Assembly: GCF_024807945.1 (NCBI RefSeq)
Contig: NZ_JANUFD010000010.1
Location: 62,001 to 126,000, forward strand
Source of the DNA: Pseudomonas sp. JUb42
GTDB lineage: Bacteria > Pseudomonadota > Gammaproteobacteria > Pseudomonadales > Pseudomonadaceae
DNA: 64,000 nt
Direction: 5' to 3'
Shown piece after piece: positions 9,125 through 19,259 of the stretch (within the stretch, counting starts at the first letter, position 1; every line of letters begins with the position of its first letter). Made by a program: the position numbers and the translations under genes. The notes under the pieces are model-generated. The model was given only the letters and a program-made list of their open reading frames with translations, was not told the DNA's origin and made no database searches.

Positions 9125-9490
9125 TCAGGACTGCGCAGTCAGCAGTTGTCGCTCGGCATCGAACAGCCGCTTCACCGTCGCGTATTCGGTGGCGATACTG
9201 CCGATCAGCTCATCGAGGCCGACCACCTCGTGTCGGCGAGCCCGCTCTTCCAACTGGTGGCACAACTCGGACAGGCGCAAGGCCCCCATGTTACTGCTGC
9301 TGCCCTTTAAGCTGTGGGCGGTCATGCTCAACTCCTGCAGATCCATGTCTGGACCGCTGGCAGATTGGCGCAGCAGCGAAATACGCTGCTCGGCGTCACG
9401 GACAAATACATCGAGCAACGTGACGTACTCCCCCTCCATGACTTCCTGCAAGGTGCTGAGCACGTTGTAATCCAGATGAATGATCGACAC
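9125..9490 (-). CDS. hptB: HptB, histidine phosphotransfer protein
   Basis: A 121-residue single-domain Hpt protein that relays phosphate from hybrid sensor kinases to the HsbR response regulator. The phospho-accepting histidine is H59 in HSLKGSSSNMGA. The start is GTG at 9490, preceded by a strong AAGGAGTGA ribosome-binding site. It directly follows hsbR and hsbA; the order hsbA-hsbR-hptB matches the P. aeruginosa PA3347-PA3345 module, which controls swarming and biofilm through FlgM and the Gac/Rsm pathway. Confidence 0.92.
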   Translation of the reverse strand: MSIIHLDYNVLSTLQEVMEGEYVTLLDVFVRDAEQRISLLRQSASGPDMDLQELSMTAHSLKGSSSNMGALRLSELCHQLEERARRHEVVGLDELIGSIATEYATVKRLFDAERQLLTAQS

Positions 9491-9520
9491 TTGTTCACTC
9501 CTTGATCAAGAATCCGGGGA

Positions 9521-11227
9521 TTATGCCACCGCCCCCCAGACAAACTCCACACAGGCAGTACGCCCGTCCATGGACCAGTGCGAGCAATCACTCAGCTCGC
9601 GAACCAGGCGCAGACCGCGCCCGTGCAACTCATCGACAACCGGTGCCCGCGCCAGCAGGTGTCCAGCATCGAACCCTGCACCGCTGTCCTCGACCCGGAT
9701 CCGCAGGCAACCGCCCTCGCCAAGGGCAGACACATCAAGGTGCAGGCGAATAAACCCACTGTCCAATTGCGCCAAACGACTGTCGCGCTCCTGATAATAG
9801 CGAGCGAAACCGGCGCAATCGCGCTTCCACGCAGAATCGAGTCCCAGCACGCCATGCTCCAGAGCATTGCTATACAACTCGCTCAGCACACTGAATAACT
9901 CGCTGCTGCGCGCACGCAGGCCGCGCACTTCCAACAATAGCTGAAGCAGCCTGGGCAAGGGATTGAACCGACGCAGGGTCGAACCGCGAAACTCGAAGGT
10001 CAACGCCCAGTCCAGCGGGCTGAACTGACCATCATCATGCAGAGCGTGGCGATGCCCTTGCGCAGGAGGCAGGGTCAATGAGCCGATTTCCACCATGCTG
10101 ACATCATCGCGCGCCTGACCGCCAAACGCGTTGAGCGCCTGTTGAATTTCATCAATCAGCAGATGTGGCTCGCGATTGGCGTCGAACACCTCATGCAGAC
10201 GCTGCTCGCCAAACAGTCGCTCGTGCTGATCGCGGGTCTCGAGCACGCCATCAGACAACAGAAACAGCCGGTCTCCGACCCGGAACGGATGGACCTCGGT
10301 CGCCGCATCGAACGCTTCGACGCCAAGAACGCCGAGGGGTAGATGCCGGGAAACCAGCGGTATCCGCCCTCCTCCGGCCACCGGCAGCAGATAACCGTCA
10401 GGAAGGCCGCCGTTCCATACCTCAACCTGGCCCAGACGAAAATCCACGGACACCAATGTGGCGCAGCAGAACATGTCCACCGGCAGGATGCGCTTGAGCT
10501 TGGCGTTCATCTCGCGCAGGGTTTCCGCCAACCCGTAGCCCTTGCCGGTCATGCCATAGAACACCTCGGCCAGGGGCATTGCGCCAACGGCCGCCGGCAG
10601 CCCATGGCCGGTGAAATCCCCCAGCAACACATGCATGTCGCCCGCAGGCGTATAGGCGGCCAGCAACAGATCGCCGTTGAACAGCGCATAGGGCGATTGC
10701 AGGTAGCGAATATTCGCGGCATCCAGGCAGCCGGCATGGGCGACCTGATCAAACACCGCCTTGGCTACGCGCTGCTCGTTGAGCAGATACTCGTGGTGGC
10801 GGGAGATCAGGTCACGCTGCTGCAGCACGGTTTCCTGCAACAGGCGCAGACGGTTCATCGCGTTGATCTTCGCCGCCAGCACCACCGGGCTATAGGGCTT
10901 GGCGATAAAGTCGTCACCACCGGCATCCAGGCAACGGGCCAGGGCCTCACTTGAGGTCAGCGAGGTCAGGAAGATGATCGGCACCAGCGACTCGCCAGCC
11001 TTGTGCTTGATACGCCGGGCCGCTTCGAAGCCATCCATCACCGGCATCAGCGCATCCATCAGTACCATGTGCGGGCGCTCGGACTCGAACATCGCCACCG
11101 CTTCGGCACCGTTGCCTGCGCTGAGCACGCGATGCCCCTGGCGATGCACGATGGTCGACAATAGCAGGCGGTCGCTGGCGTTATCGTCAGCAATGAGAAT
11201 GCACAGAGCCCCCGTCGAACTCTGCAT
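9521..11227 (-). CDS. hsbR: HsbR, response regulator with PP2C-type phosphatase and anti-sigma kinase domains
   Basis: The 568-residue protein has three parts: a receiver (1-125, phospho-acceptor D58, conserved Lys in FIAKPYSP), a SpoIIE/RsbU-type PP2C phosphatase (about 150-385, with LLGDFTGHGLPAA and FLLSDGVLE metal-site motifs), and a C-terminal HATPase/RsbW-like kinase domain (about 430-565, with SNALEHGVLG and GGCLRIRVEDSGAGF). It phosphorylates and dephosphorylates the STAS protein encoded 3 bp upstream (HsbA). HptB, encoded just downstream, phosphorylates its receiver. Confidence 0.93.
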   Translation of the reverse strand: MQSSTGALCILIADDNASDRLLLSTIVHRQGHRVLSAGNGAEAVAMFESERPHMVLMDALMPVMDGFEAARRIKHKAGESLVPIIFLTSLTSSEALARCLDAGGDDFIAKPYSPVVLAAKINAMNRLRLLQETVLQQRDLISRHHEYLLNEQRVAKAVFDQVAHAGCLDAANIRYLQSPYALFNGDLLLAAYTPAGDMHVLLGDFTGHGLPAAVGAMPLAEVFYGMTGKGYGLAETLREMNAKLKRILPVDMFCCATLVSVDFRLGQVEVWNGGLPDGYLLPVAGGGRIPLVSRHLPLGVLGVEAFDAATEVHPFRVGDRLFLLSDGVLETRDQHERLFGEQRLHEVFDANREPHLLIDEIQQALNAFGGQARDDVSMVEIGSLTLPPAQGHRHALHDDGQFSPLDWALTFEFRGSTLRRFNPLPRLLQLLLEVRGLRARSSELFSVLSELYSNALEHGVLGLDSAWKRDCAGFARYYQERDSRLAQLDSGFIRLHLDVSALGEGGCLRIRVEDSGAGFDAGHLLARAPVVDELHGRGLRLVRELSDCSHWSMDGRTACVEFVWGAVA

Positions 11228-11230
11228 GGA

Positions 11231-11533
11231 TCAACCTATATGAAAGAGTTTCGAGAAATTGGAGATGGTCAGGATCTTGCGCACATCGCTGCTGCAATTG
11301 ACCAGGCGGATTCGTGCATGCTCACCACCGGCGTGATCGCGCAACAGCAACAGCATGCCCAGGGCCGAGCTGTCGAGAAAGTTCACGGCCCCCAAGTCAA
11401 CGATATAGCGCTGCTCACGCCCCAGTGATTCGTAGGCATTGCGAAAATCGTGATGAGCCTTGAAGTCGAAAGATCCCTCGATAAAGATCGTCAGCTCCTG
11501 AGCATCAGAAGACAGCAGGGAAGTAACCGGCAT
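11231..11533 (-). CDS. hsbA: HsbA, STAS-domain anti-sigma factor antagonist
   Basis: A 100-residue STAS protein; the conserved phosphorylation site is in LDSSALGM (S55-S56, S56 being the site known in P. aeruginosa HsbA). In its unphosphorylated state HsbA binds FlgM and frees sigma-28; phosphorylated, it activates a diguanylate cyclase (known for P. aeruginosa). Its place inside the flagellar cluster, 3 bp before hsbR, fits that role. Confidence 0.92.
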   Translation of the reverse strand: MPVTSLLSSDAQELTIFIEGSFDFKAHHDFRNAYESLGREQRYIVDLGAVNFLDSSALGMLLLLRDHAGGEHARIRLVNCSSDVRKILTISNFSKLFHIG

Positions 11534-11671
11534 CGAAAGTATTCCTGAAATGAATGACCGTCGCCTGAGGAAGGTGTAGCACTGTCCTCAGGCGCCAGCA
11601 AATAAACGTCGGCCCTCCAGATTCCTCAATGGACCTGATGGCTGACAGGAGCGAATTGCGGGAGGCAAATG

Positions 11672-11761
11672 GTGGGAGCGAATTCATTCGCGAAGAGGTC
11701 GGTACATCCGACGCATTTGTGGCGTCTGGGATAACGCTTTCGCGAATGAATTCGCTCCCAC
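11672..11761. repeat. REP pair between fliJ and hsbA
   Basis: GTGGGAGCGAATTCATTCGCGAA and its complement in the 286-bp gap between fliJ and hsbA. Short imperfect relics (GGAGCGAATT near 11648 and TCACTCC/TCACCCC near 11768-11788) flank it, suggesting decayed neighbouring copies. Confidence 0.87.
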
Positions 11762-11819
11762 AGATTTCACTCCTACAGAATTCACCCCACAGACTTCGGC
11801 CTCGCACATTGCGCACCTG

Positions 11820-12269
11820 TCAGAACGGCGAATGCCGCGGCAAACGCTGGGACAGTTCGTCCAGCAGCTTCTGCTCACGCTTGTCTTCCAGGGCACGGGC
11901 TTCATCTATGTAGCGCTGCACCAGTTTGCGCAGCCCCTCGACCCGGGCATAACACTGCTGCCAGGCATCTCGGGCCTTGTCCAGGTTGGCCTGGTGCCAG
12001 GCCAGGCTCTGTTTCTGCTGGCCAACGGCGGTTTCGAGCTGATTGAGAAAGCGCTGGTAATTCATCAGCCATTCCCCGGATACACCTTCCGAGCCCTTGC
12101 TGATCCACTGCAACTGGTAGTCATAGCGAAAGCGCTCAAGCTCGCCCAGTTTTCCTTCGGCAACACGCACCTGGCCCTGAAAATGGCCCAGGCGCTGGGC
12201 AGCGGTGCGCTCGGCGGACTCCGCCATTTCGACTACTGGCGCCAAGCGTGTTGCGCGACTCTGAGCCAT
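11820..12269 (-). CDS. fliJ: FliJ, export chaperone/ATPase stalk
   Basis: FliJ is the coiled-coil stalk in the FliI hexamer that couples ATP hydrolysis to export. The 149-residue product is charged, almost wholly helical in character with no membrane segment, as expected for the family. It starts 6 bp after the fliI stop and ends the fliEFGHIJ run. Confidence 0.93.
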   Translation of the reverse strand: MAQSRATRLAPVVEMAESAERTAAQRLGHFQGQVRVAEGKLGELERFRYDYQLQWISKGSEGVSGEWLMNYQRFLNQLETAVGQQKQSLAWHQANLDKARDAWQQCYARVEGLRKLVQRYIDEARALEDKREQKLLDELSQRLPRHSPF

Positions 12270-12275
12270 GATTTA

Positions 12276-13634
12276 TCAACCGCCTGGTGCGGGGCCGAAT
12301 ACGGCAGCCAACTGAGTACGACTGGTTTCCAGGCTTTCGTTGTCATTGAGGCCCTGACGCTGATAACGAACCAGCGCCGGGTGCAGGGAAATCGCCGTAT
12401 CGGTTTCGCGGTCGCCACCGGCGACATAGGCACCGACACTGATCAGGTCGCGAGCCTGCTGATAACGCGACCACAACTGTTTGAAATACTGCGCCCGGGC
12501 CATATGGTCGGCGTCGACCACCGCAGGCATGACCCGACTGATGGACGCTTCGATATCAATAGCCGGGTAATGCCCCTCTTCGGCCAGGCGCCGCGACAGC
12601 ACGATGTGGCCGTCGAGCACGCCGCGCGCCGAGTCGGCAATCGGATCCTGCTGATCGTCGCCTTCGGAAAGCACGGTATAGAAAGCGGTGATCGACCCAC
12701 CCCCGGCCTCGGCATTACCGGCGCGCTCCACCAGCTTGGGCAGACGGGCGAACACCGATGGCGGATAACCCTTGGTTGCTGGCGGCTCACCAATAGCCAG
12801 GGCGATTTCCCGCTGGGCCTGGGCGAAACGGGTCAGGGAATCCATCAATAACAGGACGTTCTTGCCCTTGTCGCGGAAATATTCGGCAATGCGCGTGCAG
12901 TACATCGCGGCGCGCAGACGCATCAATGGCGCATCATCCGCAGGGGACGCCACCACCACCGAGCGCTTGAGACCTTCCTCGCCAAGAATATGCTCGATGA
13001 ACTCCTTCACCTCGCGGCCCCGCTCGCCGATCAGGCCGACGACAATAATGTCGGCTTCGGTAAAGCGGGTCATCATCCCCAGCAGCACACTCTTACCCAC
13101 GCCAGTACCGGCGAACAGGCCCAGACGCTGACCGCGGCCCACCGTCAATAATCCGTTGATGCAGCGAATCCCTACATCCAGCGGCTGGCTGATGGGGTTG
13201 CGCTTGAGCGGGTTGATCTGCGGGCCATCCATCGGCACCCAGTCTTCGGCCTTGAACTGGCCGCGCCCATCCAGGGGACGACCGGCGCCATCAAGAACGC
13301 GGCCGAGCATCGACATGCCCATGGGCAGGCGCCCGGTATCGGCCAGCGGCACGACTCGCGCACCGGGCGCGATACCGGCGACGCTGCCCACCGGCATCAG
13401 GAACACCTTGCCGCCGGAAAAGCCCATGACTTCGGCTTCGACTTCCACCGGATGATGACTGTCGTCGTTGATGACCACACAACGGCTGCCCATGGCGGCC
13501 CGCAAGCCTTCGGCTTCCAGGGTCAGGCCGACCATGCGCAGCAGGCGCCCTTCTACCACGGGCTGGGTCGGCAGGGAAATGGCTTCGGCATAAGCGCCGA
13601 AACGTTTGCCGAAACTGGTGCGATCAAGGCGCAT
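12276..13634 (-). CDS. fliI: FliI, flagellar export ATPase
   Basis: FliI is the hexameric ATPase of the export apparatus. The 452-residue product has the Walker A motif AGTGVGKS at residues 175-182, the Walker B strand [18 protein letters not shown] and the beta-barrel N-domain expected for F1-beta-like ATPases. The open frame continues upstream to 13868, but the ATG at 13634 gives the family N-terminus (M-R-L-D-R-T-S-F) and overlaps the end of fliH by only 11 bp. Confidence 0.97.
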   Translation of the reverse strand: MRLDRTSFGKRFGAYAEAISLPTQPVVEGRLLRMVGLTLEAEGLRAAMGSRCVVINDDSHHPVEVEAEVMGFSGGKVFLMPVGSVAGIAPGARVVPLADTGRLPMGMSMLGRVLDGAGRPLDGRGQFKAEDWVPMDGPQINPLKRNPISQPLDVGIRCINGLLTVGRGQRLGLFAGTGVGKSVLLGMMTRFTEADIIVVGLIGERGREVKEFIEHILGEEGLKRSVVVASPADDAPLMRLRAAMYCTRIAEYFRDKGKNVLLLMDSLTRFAQAQREIALAIGEPPATKGYPPSVFARLPKLVERAGNAEAGGGSITAFYTVLSEGDDQQDPIADSARGVLDGHIVLSRRLAEEGHYPAIDIEASISRVMPAVVDADHMARAQYFKQLWSRYQQARDLISVGAYVAGGDRETDTAISLHPALVRYQRQGLNDNESLETSRTQLAAVFGPAPGG

Positions 13635-14430
13635 CGTTGGCCTCGGTGGCCACTTGCGGGCTGGCCTTGGCAACGGGCGCTTCGAGATCGACATGCAGGT
13701 CGGCCGCCGCCGGGTGCATGGCCTGTTCGTGTTGCTGATCGTGCAGACGGGCGAAAGCCTGGCTGATGCGCGTCTCGATGCTGGCATCGATACGACTGTG
13801 TTCGGTTTCGATCCGGCAGCCGCCCGGCAGCAAGGTATCGTCTTCGAGAATCCGCCAGTTTTCCTCATGCCGCTCGCGCAAGGCCTTGGCCAGCAGGAAG
13901 TCCTGAGGATTGACGAAGATGCGGATGTTATTGGCGCCCATGGGCAGCAATTTCAGGGCATCACGCAAGACGTGAGCGATCTGCTGCGAGTCGGTCTGCA
14001 ACTCACGCTGAATCACTTGCCGGGCAATATGCTCGACCAGGCCGATGATGTGCTTTTCGATCTGCGCATCTTGCCCGGCAATGGGCTCGAGCAAATGCGT
14101 CATCAGCTCTTCCAGGCTGGCGATCTTGGCCGCCAGGGCCACCTCGGCCTCCTGGCGAACCTTAAGCTGGGTGCTGTGGAAGCCTTCTTTCTCACCCGTG
14201 GCAAAGCCTTCATTCCAGGCGTCCTGGCGAATGCTCTCCAACTCTTCGAGGGTCAGCGGCTGGACTTCCTCCAGCGGCACTTCCTCGCTTTCGATCGGTT
14301 CTTCAACAACCGGTTCGGGCTCGGGCTCAGGCTCCGGGACATGCGGGTCGAAACTGGGCAAGGACCATACGTCCAGACCAATAAGGTCCTTGGCCCGGAT
14401 CAGCTCGCTGGCCGGTTCTTTCTTGGACAT
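13624..14430 (-). CDS. fliH: FliH, negative regulator of FliI
   Basis: FliH dimers hold FliI at the C-ring through FliN. The 268-residue protein has an acidic, Pro/Glu-rich stretch (about 27-50, a run of [12 protein letters not shown]), a long helical region and a C-terminal FliH/V-ATPase E-type domain. It lies between fliG (9 bp upstream) and fliI (11 bp overlap). Confidence 0.94.
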   Translation of the reverse strand: MSKKEPASELIRAKDLIGLDVWSLPSFDPHVPEPEPEPEPVVEEPIESEEVPLEEVQPLTLEELESIRQDAWNEGFATGEKEGFHSTQLKVRQEAEVALAAKIASLEELMTHLLEPIAGQDAQIEKHIIGLVEHIARQVIQRELQTDSQQIAHVLRDALKLLPMGANNIRIFVNPQDFLLAKALRERHEENWRILEDDTLLPGGCRIETEHSRIDASIETRISQAFARLHDQQHEQAMHPAAADLHVDLEAPVAKASPQVATEANDAP

Positions 14431-14439
14431 GCTGGATCC

Positions 14440-15456
14440 TTAGATCATTTCCTCGCCGCCTTTGCCGCCGAGAACGATCTCCCCGGCCTCGGCCATACGG
14501 CGAGCAATGGTGAGGATTTCTTTCTGTGCGGTTTCCACGTCGCTGACTCGCACCGGACCTTTTGCCTCCAGGTCGTCGCGCAGCAGCTCGGCGGCACGCT
14601 TGGACATGTTCTTGAAGATTTTTTCCTTGATCGCTTCGTCCGAACCCTTGAGGGCAAGGACCAGCACGTCCGAGGACACTTCGCGCAACAGTGCCTGGAT
14701 ACCGCGGTCGTCGACATCGGCCAGGTTGTTGAACACGAACATGAGGTCTTCGATCTGTACCGACAGGTCCTCGTCGATCTCGCGGATCGAGTCCATAAGG
14801 GTGCCTTCGACGGAGCTGTCGAGGAAGTTCATGATATCGGCAGCCCGCTTGATACCGCCCAGCGTGGTACGGGACGTATTGGCGTTGCCGGAGAATTGCT
14901 TCTCGAGAATCTGGTTCAGCTCTTTGAGTGCCGCAGGTTGCACGGTATTGAGCGATGATACGCGCAGGATGATATCCAGGCGCACCTTGTGATCGAAATG
15001 GCCAAGGACTTCACCGGCCTGGTCCGGGTCCAGATAAGCCACAACGATGGCCTGAATCTGCGGGTGCTCGTAGCGGATAACGTCGGCGACCGCGCGTGGC
15101 TCCATCCATTTTAGACTGTCCAGGCCGCTGGTGTTGCCACCGAGCAGGATGCGGTCGATCAGGCCGTTGGCCTTGTCTTCGCCCAGGGCCTGGGTGAGCA
15201 TTTTGCGGATATAGCCGTCGGAACCGACGCCCAGGCTGGTCTGATCGCCGACGATGTCGACGAACTCGCTCATCACCTCTTCGACCTGCTCACGATGCAC
15301 GTTGCGCATCTGGGCCATGGCCACGCCGACCTTCTGGACCTCCTTGGGTCCCATGTGACGCAGCACCTGGGCCGCATCGGTTTCACCCAGCGACAGCAGC
15401 AGCACGGCGGCCTTGTCGACTTTGGTCAGCTTGGTTACGAGCGCACGATCATTCAT
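14440..15456 (-). CDS. fliG: FliG, rotor torque protein
   Basis: FliG forms the upper C-ring and meets the stator. The 338-residue product has N, middle (with the EHPQ motif in RYEHPQIQAIVV) and C domains; the C-terminal torque helix with charged residues (DLMFVFNNLADVDDRGIQALLREV, given here in two parts DLMFVFNNLA and DVDDRGIQAL) is intact. It overlaps the end of fliF by 8 bp. Confidence 0.98.
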   Translation of the reverse strand: MNDRALVTKLTKVDKAAVLLLSLGETDAAQVLRHMGPKEVQKVGVAMAQMRNVHREQVEEVMSEFVDIVGDQTSLGVGSDGYIRKMLTQALGEDKANGLIDRILLGGNTSGLDSLKWMEPRAVADVIRYEHPQIQAIVVAYLDPDQAGEVLGHFDHKVRLDIILRVSSLNTVQPAALKELNQILEKQFSGNANTSRTTLGGIKRAADIMNFLDSSVEGTLMDSIREIDEDLSVQIEDLMFVFNNLADVDDRGIQALLREVSSDVLVLALKGSDEAIKEKIFKNMSKRAAELLRDDLEAKGPVRVSDVETAQKEILTIARRMAEAGEIVLGGKGGEEMI

Positions 15457-17242
15457 CTGCGTTAATCCACTCTTTCACGACCTGGGCCACACGACCCGGA
15501 TCTTCGGCCACCAGACTCTTGATTGCGTTCAGCTGTGCGTCATAACCCTCGCTCGGGCTAGGCAACAGAATACTTTGCGGACCACCCAGGCTGACGCGGT
15601 CGTTGGACAGTTCGCCGTCGTGACCGATGCCGCCCATGCCACCGCCCAGCTCGGAATCGCCGAAACCATCGAGGTTCTTGCTCTTCGGATTGGTGATGTT
15701 GTTCAGCACCGGACGCAGTACGCCGAAGACCAGAATCAGGATGAAGATGACGCCCATGGCCTGCTTGACGATGTCCCAGAACCAGGGTTGCGAGTAGAAC
15801 GGAATATCCGGGATCACTTCGCCACGTTCGGTGGAGAACGGCACGTTGACTACGCTGACGCTGTCGCCGCGGCTGGCGTCGAAACCGACGGCGTCCTGCA
15901 CCAGGCGAGTGAAGCGCGCCAATTGATCGGCAGTCCATGGCGAGCGGGTGGTTTCACCGTTGGCCGCGTTGATCTTGACCTGGTCATCCACCACTACTGC
16001 AACCGACAGACGCGTCAGACGACCCTGCTGCTGCTTGGTGTGGCTGATGGAACGGTCCAGCTCGAAGTTCTTGGTCGACTGCACACGCTTGTCAGCCGGG
16101 TATGGCGCCAGAGCGGGCTGGCCGGTGGCCGGATCCATGATCTGCTGACCGTTGGCATCAACCAGTGGCTGACCCGGAGCAATGGCCGGCGCTGCACCAC
16201 CTGCTGCACCACCGGTAGTCTGCGGTGCGGTGGCCGGACCTGGAGGCTGGTTGCTCAGGGCGCCCGGCACACCTTGCGGGCCGGAACTGGCCGAGCGCTG
16301 CTCATTGACCGACTGCTCGCTGCGCAGGGCAGGCTGATCGGGATTGAAGCTTTCGGCGGTCGATTCGACGGCACTGAAATCCACATCGGCCGACACTTCA
16401 GCCTTGTAGCGGTCATTGCCCAGCACCGGTTGCAGGATGTTCTGCACACGCTGAGTGAGCATGCCTTCCATGCGGCGGGTGTAGTCGAATTGCTTGCCAG
16501 CCATGGTCAATTCGTTGTTTTCGCCCAGGTCGGAGAGCAAGGTGCCCTTCTGATCGACCACGGTGATCTGCGATTTGCTCAGCTCAGGCACACTGGTGGC
16601 GACCAGGTTGACGATGGCCATGACCTGGCTCGGCTCCAGAGAGCGGCCTGCATAGAGTTCAACCAGAATCGAAGCGCTTGGCTTGCGTTCGTCACGCACG
16701 AATACCGAGCTTTTCGGAATGGCCAGGTGCACCCGTGCAGCCTTGATGTTGTTCAGGCTGGAAATAGTCCGAGCCAGTTCACCTTCGAGGCCGCGACGAT
16801 AGCGGGTGGCTTCCATGAACTGGCTGGTGCCCAGGCCCTGGTCCTTGTCGAGGATTTCAAAGCCGACGTTGCCGTCGTTCTGGGAAATACCGGCACCGGC
16901 AAGCTTGATGCGCGCACGGCCGAGGTCCTCGGACTTGACCAGCAAAGCGCCGGAATTGGGTTCGACCGTGTAGGGAATATCCGCCTGGGTCAGGGTGTCA
17001 ATGACCTGCTTGGCATCCATCCCGGTCATGCTGCCATAAAGCGGCTTGTAATCAGGCTGCTGCGACCAGAGGACCACGGCAAAGCCAATCGCCACGCTCG
17101 CTGCCAGACCGACCATAAGGCCGACCTGACGCAACATGGTCATCTCGGAGAGATTTTCCAGAAACGCCATGCCGAACAACGGCGGCTTGCTGGATGGGGC
17201 GCCGGACTTGGCCGGTACGCTATCGGCGATTGCATCTGCCAT
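15449..17242 (-). CDS. fliF: FliF, MS-ring protein
   Basis: FliF builds the MS ring in the inner membrane. The 597-residue product has a first membrane helix near residues 44-63, two ring-building YscJ-type domains, a Pro/Gly/Ala-rich flexible loop in the periplasm (about 310-370), a second membrane helix near 485-505 and a cytoplasmic C-terminal tail that binds FliG. The tail ends in a helix with the motif AQVVKEWI. Confidence 0.98.
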   Translation of the reverse strand: MADAIADSVPAKSGAPSSKPPLFGMAFLENLSEMTMLRQVGLMVGLAASVAIGFAVVLWSQQPDYKPLYGSMTGMDAKQVIDTLTQADIPYTVEPNSGALLVKSEDLGRARIKLAGAGISQNDGNVGFEILDKDQGLGTSQFMEATRYRRGLEGELARTISSLNNIKAARVHLAIPKSSVFVRDERKPSASILVELYAGRSLEPSQVMAIVNLVATSVPELSKSQITVVDQKGTLLSDLGENNELTMAGKQFDYTRRMEGMLTQRVQNILQPVLGNDRYKAEVSADVDFSAVESTAESFNPDQPALRSEQSVNEQRSASSGPQGVPGALSNQPPGPATAPQTTGGAAGGAAPAIAPGQPLVDANGQQIMDPATGQPALAPYPADKRVQSTKNFELDRSISHTKQQQGRLTRLSVAVVVDDQVKINAANGETTRSPWTADQLARFTRLVQDAVGFDASRGDSVSVVNVPFSTERGEVIPDIPFYSQPWFWDIVKQAMGVIFILILVFGVLRPVLNNITNPKSKNLDGFGDSELGGGMGGIGHDGELSNDRVSLGGPQSILLPSPSEGYDAQLNAIKSLVAEDPGRVAQVVKEWINADE

Positions 17243-17256
17243 GACTCAATACGTCC

Positions 17257-17583
17257 TTAAACCGGCATCTGCATGATGTCTTGGTAAGCCTGAACCAGCT
17301 TGTTACGCACCTGGGTCAAGGCCTGAAAGGAAACGGCGGCTTTCTGCGACGAGATCATCACGTCGGTCAGGTCGACACCGGTCTTGCCGATTTCGAAGGC
17401 GTTGGCCAATTGGCTGGACGCCTGTTGCGTGTCGTTGACCTTGTTCACGGCCTGACCAAGCATGTCGGCAAAGCTGCTGCCGCCCACGTTTTGCGCTTCG
17501 GTAGTCTTGGGTGCAGACATCGCTTCCATTTGCATGGAGCGCATATCCAACATCAAGCGATTAAATTCAACACCTTGGCTCAT
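17257..17583 (-). CDS. fliE: FliE, MS-ring/rod adaptor
   Basis: FliE links the MS ring to the rod. The 108-residue product ends with the conserved segment [17 protein letters not shown]. It is the first gene of fliEFGHIJ and lies 62 bp downstream of a perfect sigma-54 promoter. Confidence 0.96.
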   Translation of the reverse strand: MSQGVEFNRLMLDMRSMQMEAMSAPKTTEAQNVGGSSFADMLGQAVNKVNDTQQASSQLANAFEIGKTGVDLTDVMISSQKAAVSFQALTQVRNKLVQAYQDIMQMPV

Positions 17584-17644
17584 GGACGTATCTCTCGTTA
17601 AGGCCGCAATTTTTTGACACCGATCAAGCGGTCACTAAAGTCAT

Positions 17645-17660
17645 AGCAACAAGAGTGCCA
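17645..17660 (-). promoter_or_regulatory. sigma-54 promoter of the fliE operon
   Basis: Minus strand TGGCAC-N5-TTGCT, a full consensus match, 62 bp upstream of the fliE ATG. Confidence 0.93.
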
Positions 17661-17699
17661 GCTAAATAAAGGCAAAAGGCCATCTTTGAACTTAAAACC

Positions 17700-17730
17700 G
17701 TTGTCGCGGTATGACTGACCGCACGACAAC
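17700..17730 (-). terminator. probable terminator of fleSR
   Basis: Inverted repeat GTTGTCG-TG-CGGT / ACCG-CGACAAC with a 7-nt loop and a 2-nt bulge; on the minus strand it is followed by GGTTTTAAG. It lies 117 bp after the fleR stop and before the fliE promoter. Confidence 0.55.
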
Positions 17731-17846
17731 CCGAGCATCTCGATGCATTGCGCCACACCCCCGTAAATCCGGGACCTGCAGCGCAGGCAAAATTTTCTGT
17801 AGCCCTTCCTTGCGATGTACGCAGGGCAAACTCTATCGGATGCACA

Positions 17847-19259
17847 TTACGTCGCGAATAAATAAGCTTCTACATCCATGCCCGCGTCGCGCATCTGTGC
17901 CAGCTTGTAGCGCAGCGTACGGGGGCTGATCCCCAGGCGCTCGGCGGCTTCCTTACGGCGACCGCGCTCAGCGCGCAGGGTATCGATAATCATCTGGAAT
18001 TCGCGCCGACGCAGATCGTCACCCAGGCCGCCCGCCGACTCACCGGCGCCCATCTCCACTGGCAGGCTATCGGCCGCCACGGCCACAGGCTGAGGCGCAA
18101 TCGCAGCTTTTGCCAGCGGCGCGCAGGTCACCGGCCCTACCAGACAGAAGTCTTCAGCCTGAATAACCCCGCCCTGCTGCAAAATCAGCGCTCGCTGCAC
18201 AGCATTGTCCAATTCCCGCACATTGCCCGGCCAAGCGTAACCCACCAGACACGCCTGAGCATCGGCCGATAGTCGTACTGGCGCATGTTTCATTTTATTG
18301 ACGTGCTTGGTCAACAATCGCTCGGCCAGTGGCAGGATGTCGGCAGTTCGTTGACGCAGAGGCTGCCAGGCCAGCGGAAACACGGAAAGGCGATAGTACA
18401 GATCCTCACGGAAACGCCCTGCCGCCACTTCACCGGCCAGATCACGGTTGGTCGTGGCCAGTACGCGGATATCCAGGTTGATCGGTTTGCGCGCGCCCAC
18501 CCGCTCCACTTCCCGCTCCTGCAGCACCCGCAGTAGCTTGGCTTGCAGGCCCATGGGCATTTCGGAAATCTCGTCGAGCAGGATGGTCCCGCCGTCAGCC
18601 TGTTCGAATTTGCCCGCCTGGGCAGCAATGGCGCCGGTGAACGAACCCTTCTCATGACCGAACAGCGTCGCTTCGAGCATGTTGTCGGGGATCGCCGCGC
18701 AATTGATGGCAATGAAAGGTTTGCTGGCACGGGGCGAGTTCTGATGAATGAAACGCGCCAGTACTTCCTTGCCAGTGCCCGACTCGCCGGAAATCAGCAC
18801 CGTCGAATCGCTTTTCGCGACCCGACTGGCCAGATTGAGCAACTGCGCACTGGCAGGCTCGACCGCAATCGGCCCTTCACTTTTATCCACAGGCCCGAGA
18901 AACCCAAGGGCATGCCGCGCCACCAGGGCCACAAGCGCCTTGGGTTCGAACGGTTTGACCAGATAATCGGCAGCGCCCTGGCGCATGGCATCCACGGCAC
19001 GATCCACAGCGCCATGAGCGGTCATCAGCAGCACCGGCAATTGCGGATGGCGGCTGCGCAAAGCGCTCAGCAGCTGATGGCCATCCATACCCGGCATGTT
19101 GACGTCGCTGAGCACCAGGCTGAAAGACTCGTCGGCAGCCGCACTCAAGGCTTCTTCCGCCGAACCTACTGCGTGATAGTCATGACCGGCCAGCTCCAGG
19201 GTTTCCCCCAGCGCCTCGCGCAACGCCCGATCGTCCTCGACCAGCAATACCTTGATCAT
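17847..19259 (-). CDS. fleR: FleR, sigma-54-dependent response regulator
   Basis: FleR activates the class III flagellar genes (rod, hook and related). The 470-residue protein has a receiver (phospho-acceptor D52), an AAA+ domain with Walker A GESGTGKE at 158-165 and the sigma-54 contact loop GSFTGA at 205-210 (Ser instead of the commoner Ala), and a C-terminal Fis-type helix-turn-helix (about 430-465). The ATG at 19259 overlaps the fleS stop (TGATG) and gives the receiver its normal start; the frame is open upstream. Confidence 0.96.
   Translation of the reverse strand: MIKVLLVEDDRALREALGETLELAGHDYHAVGSAEEALSAAADESFSLVLSDVNMPGMDGHQLLSALRSRHPQLPVLLMTAHGAVDRAVDAMRQGAADYLVKPFEPKALVALVARHALGFLGPVDKSEGPIAVEPASAQLLNLASRVAKSDSTVLISGESGTGKEVLARFIHQNSPRASKPFIAINCAAIPDNMLEATLFGHEKGSFTGAIAAQAGKFEQADGGTILLDEISEMPMGLQAKLLRVLQEREVERVGARKPINLDIRVLATTNRDLAGEVAAGRFREDLYYRLSVFPLAWQPLRQRTADILPLAERLLTKHVNKMKHAPVRLSADAQACLVGYAWPGNVRELDNAVQRALILQQGGVIQAEDFCLVGPVTCAPLAKAAIAPQPVAVAADSLPVEMGAGESAGGLGDDLRRREFQMIIDTLRAERGRRKEAAERLGISPRTLRYKLAQMRDAGMDVEAYLFAT

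Noticed and set aside
13635-13868. N-terminal extension of fliI by 78 codons
   Set aside because: The extra residues are a frame-shifted reading of fliH; the family N-terminus begins at 13634.
15413-17260. Long plus-strand open frame of about 615 codons opposite fliF and the start of fliG
   Set aside because: It has no family motifs and mirrors the codon structure of the highly conserved fliF on the other strand; high-GC genes commonly create such antisense frames.
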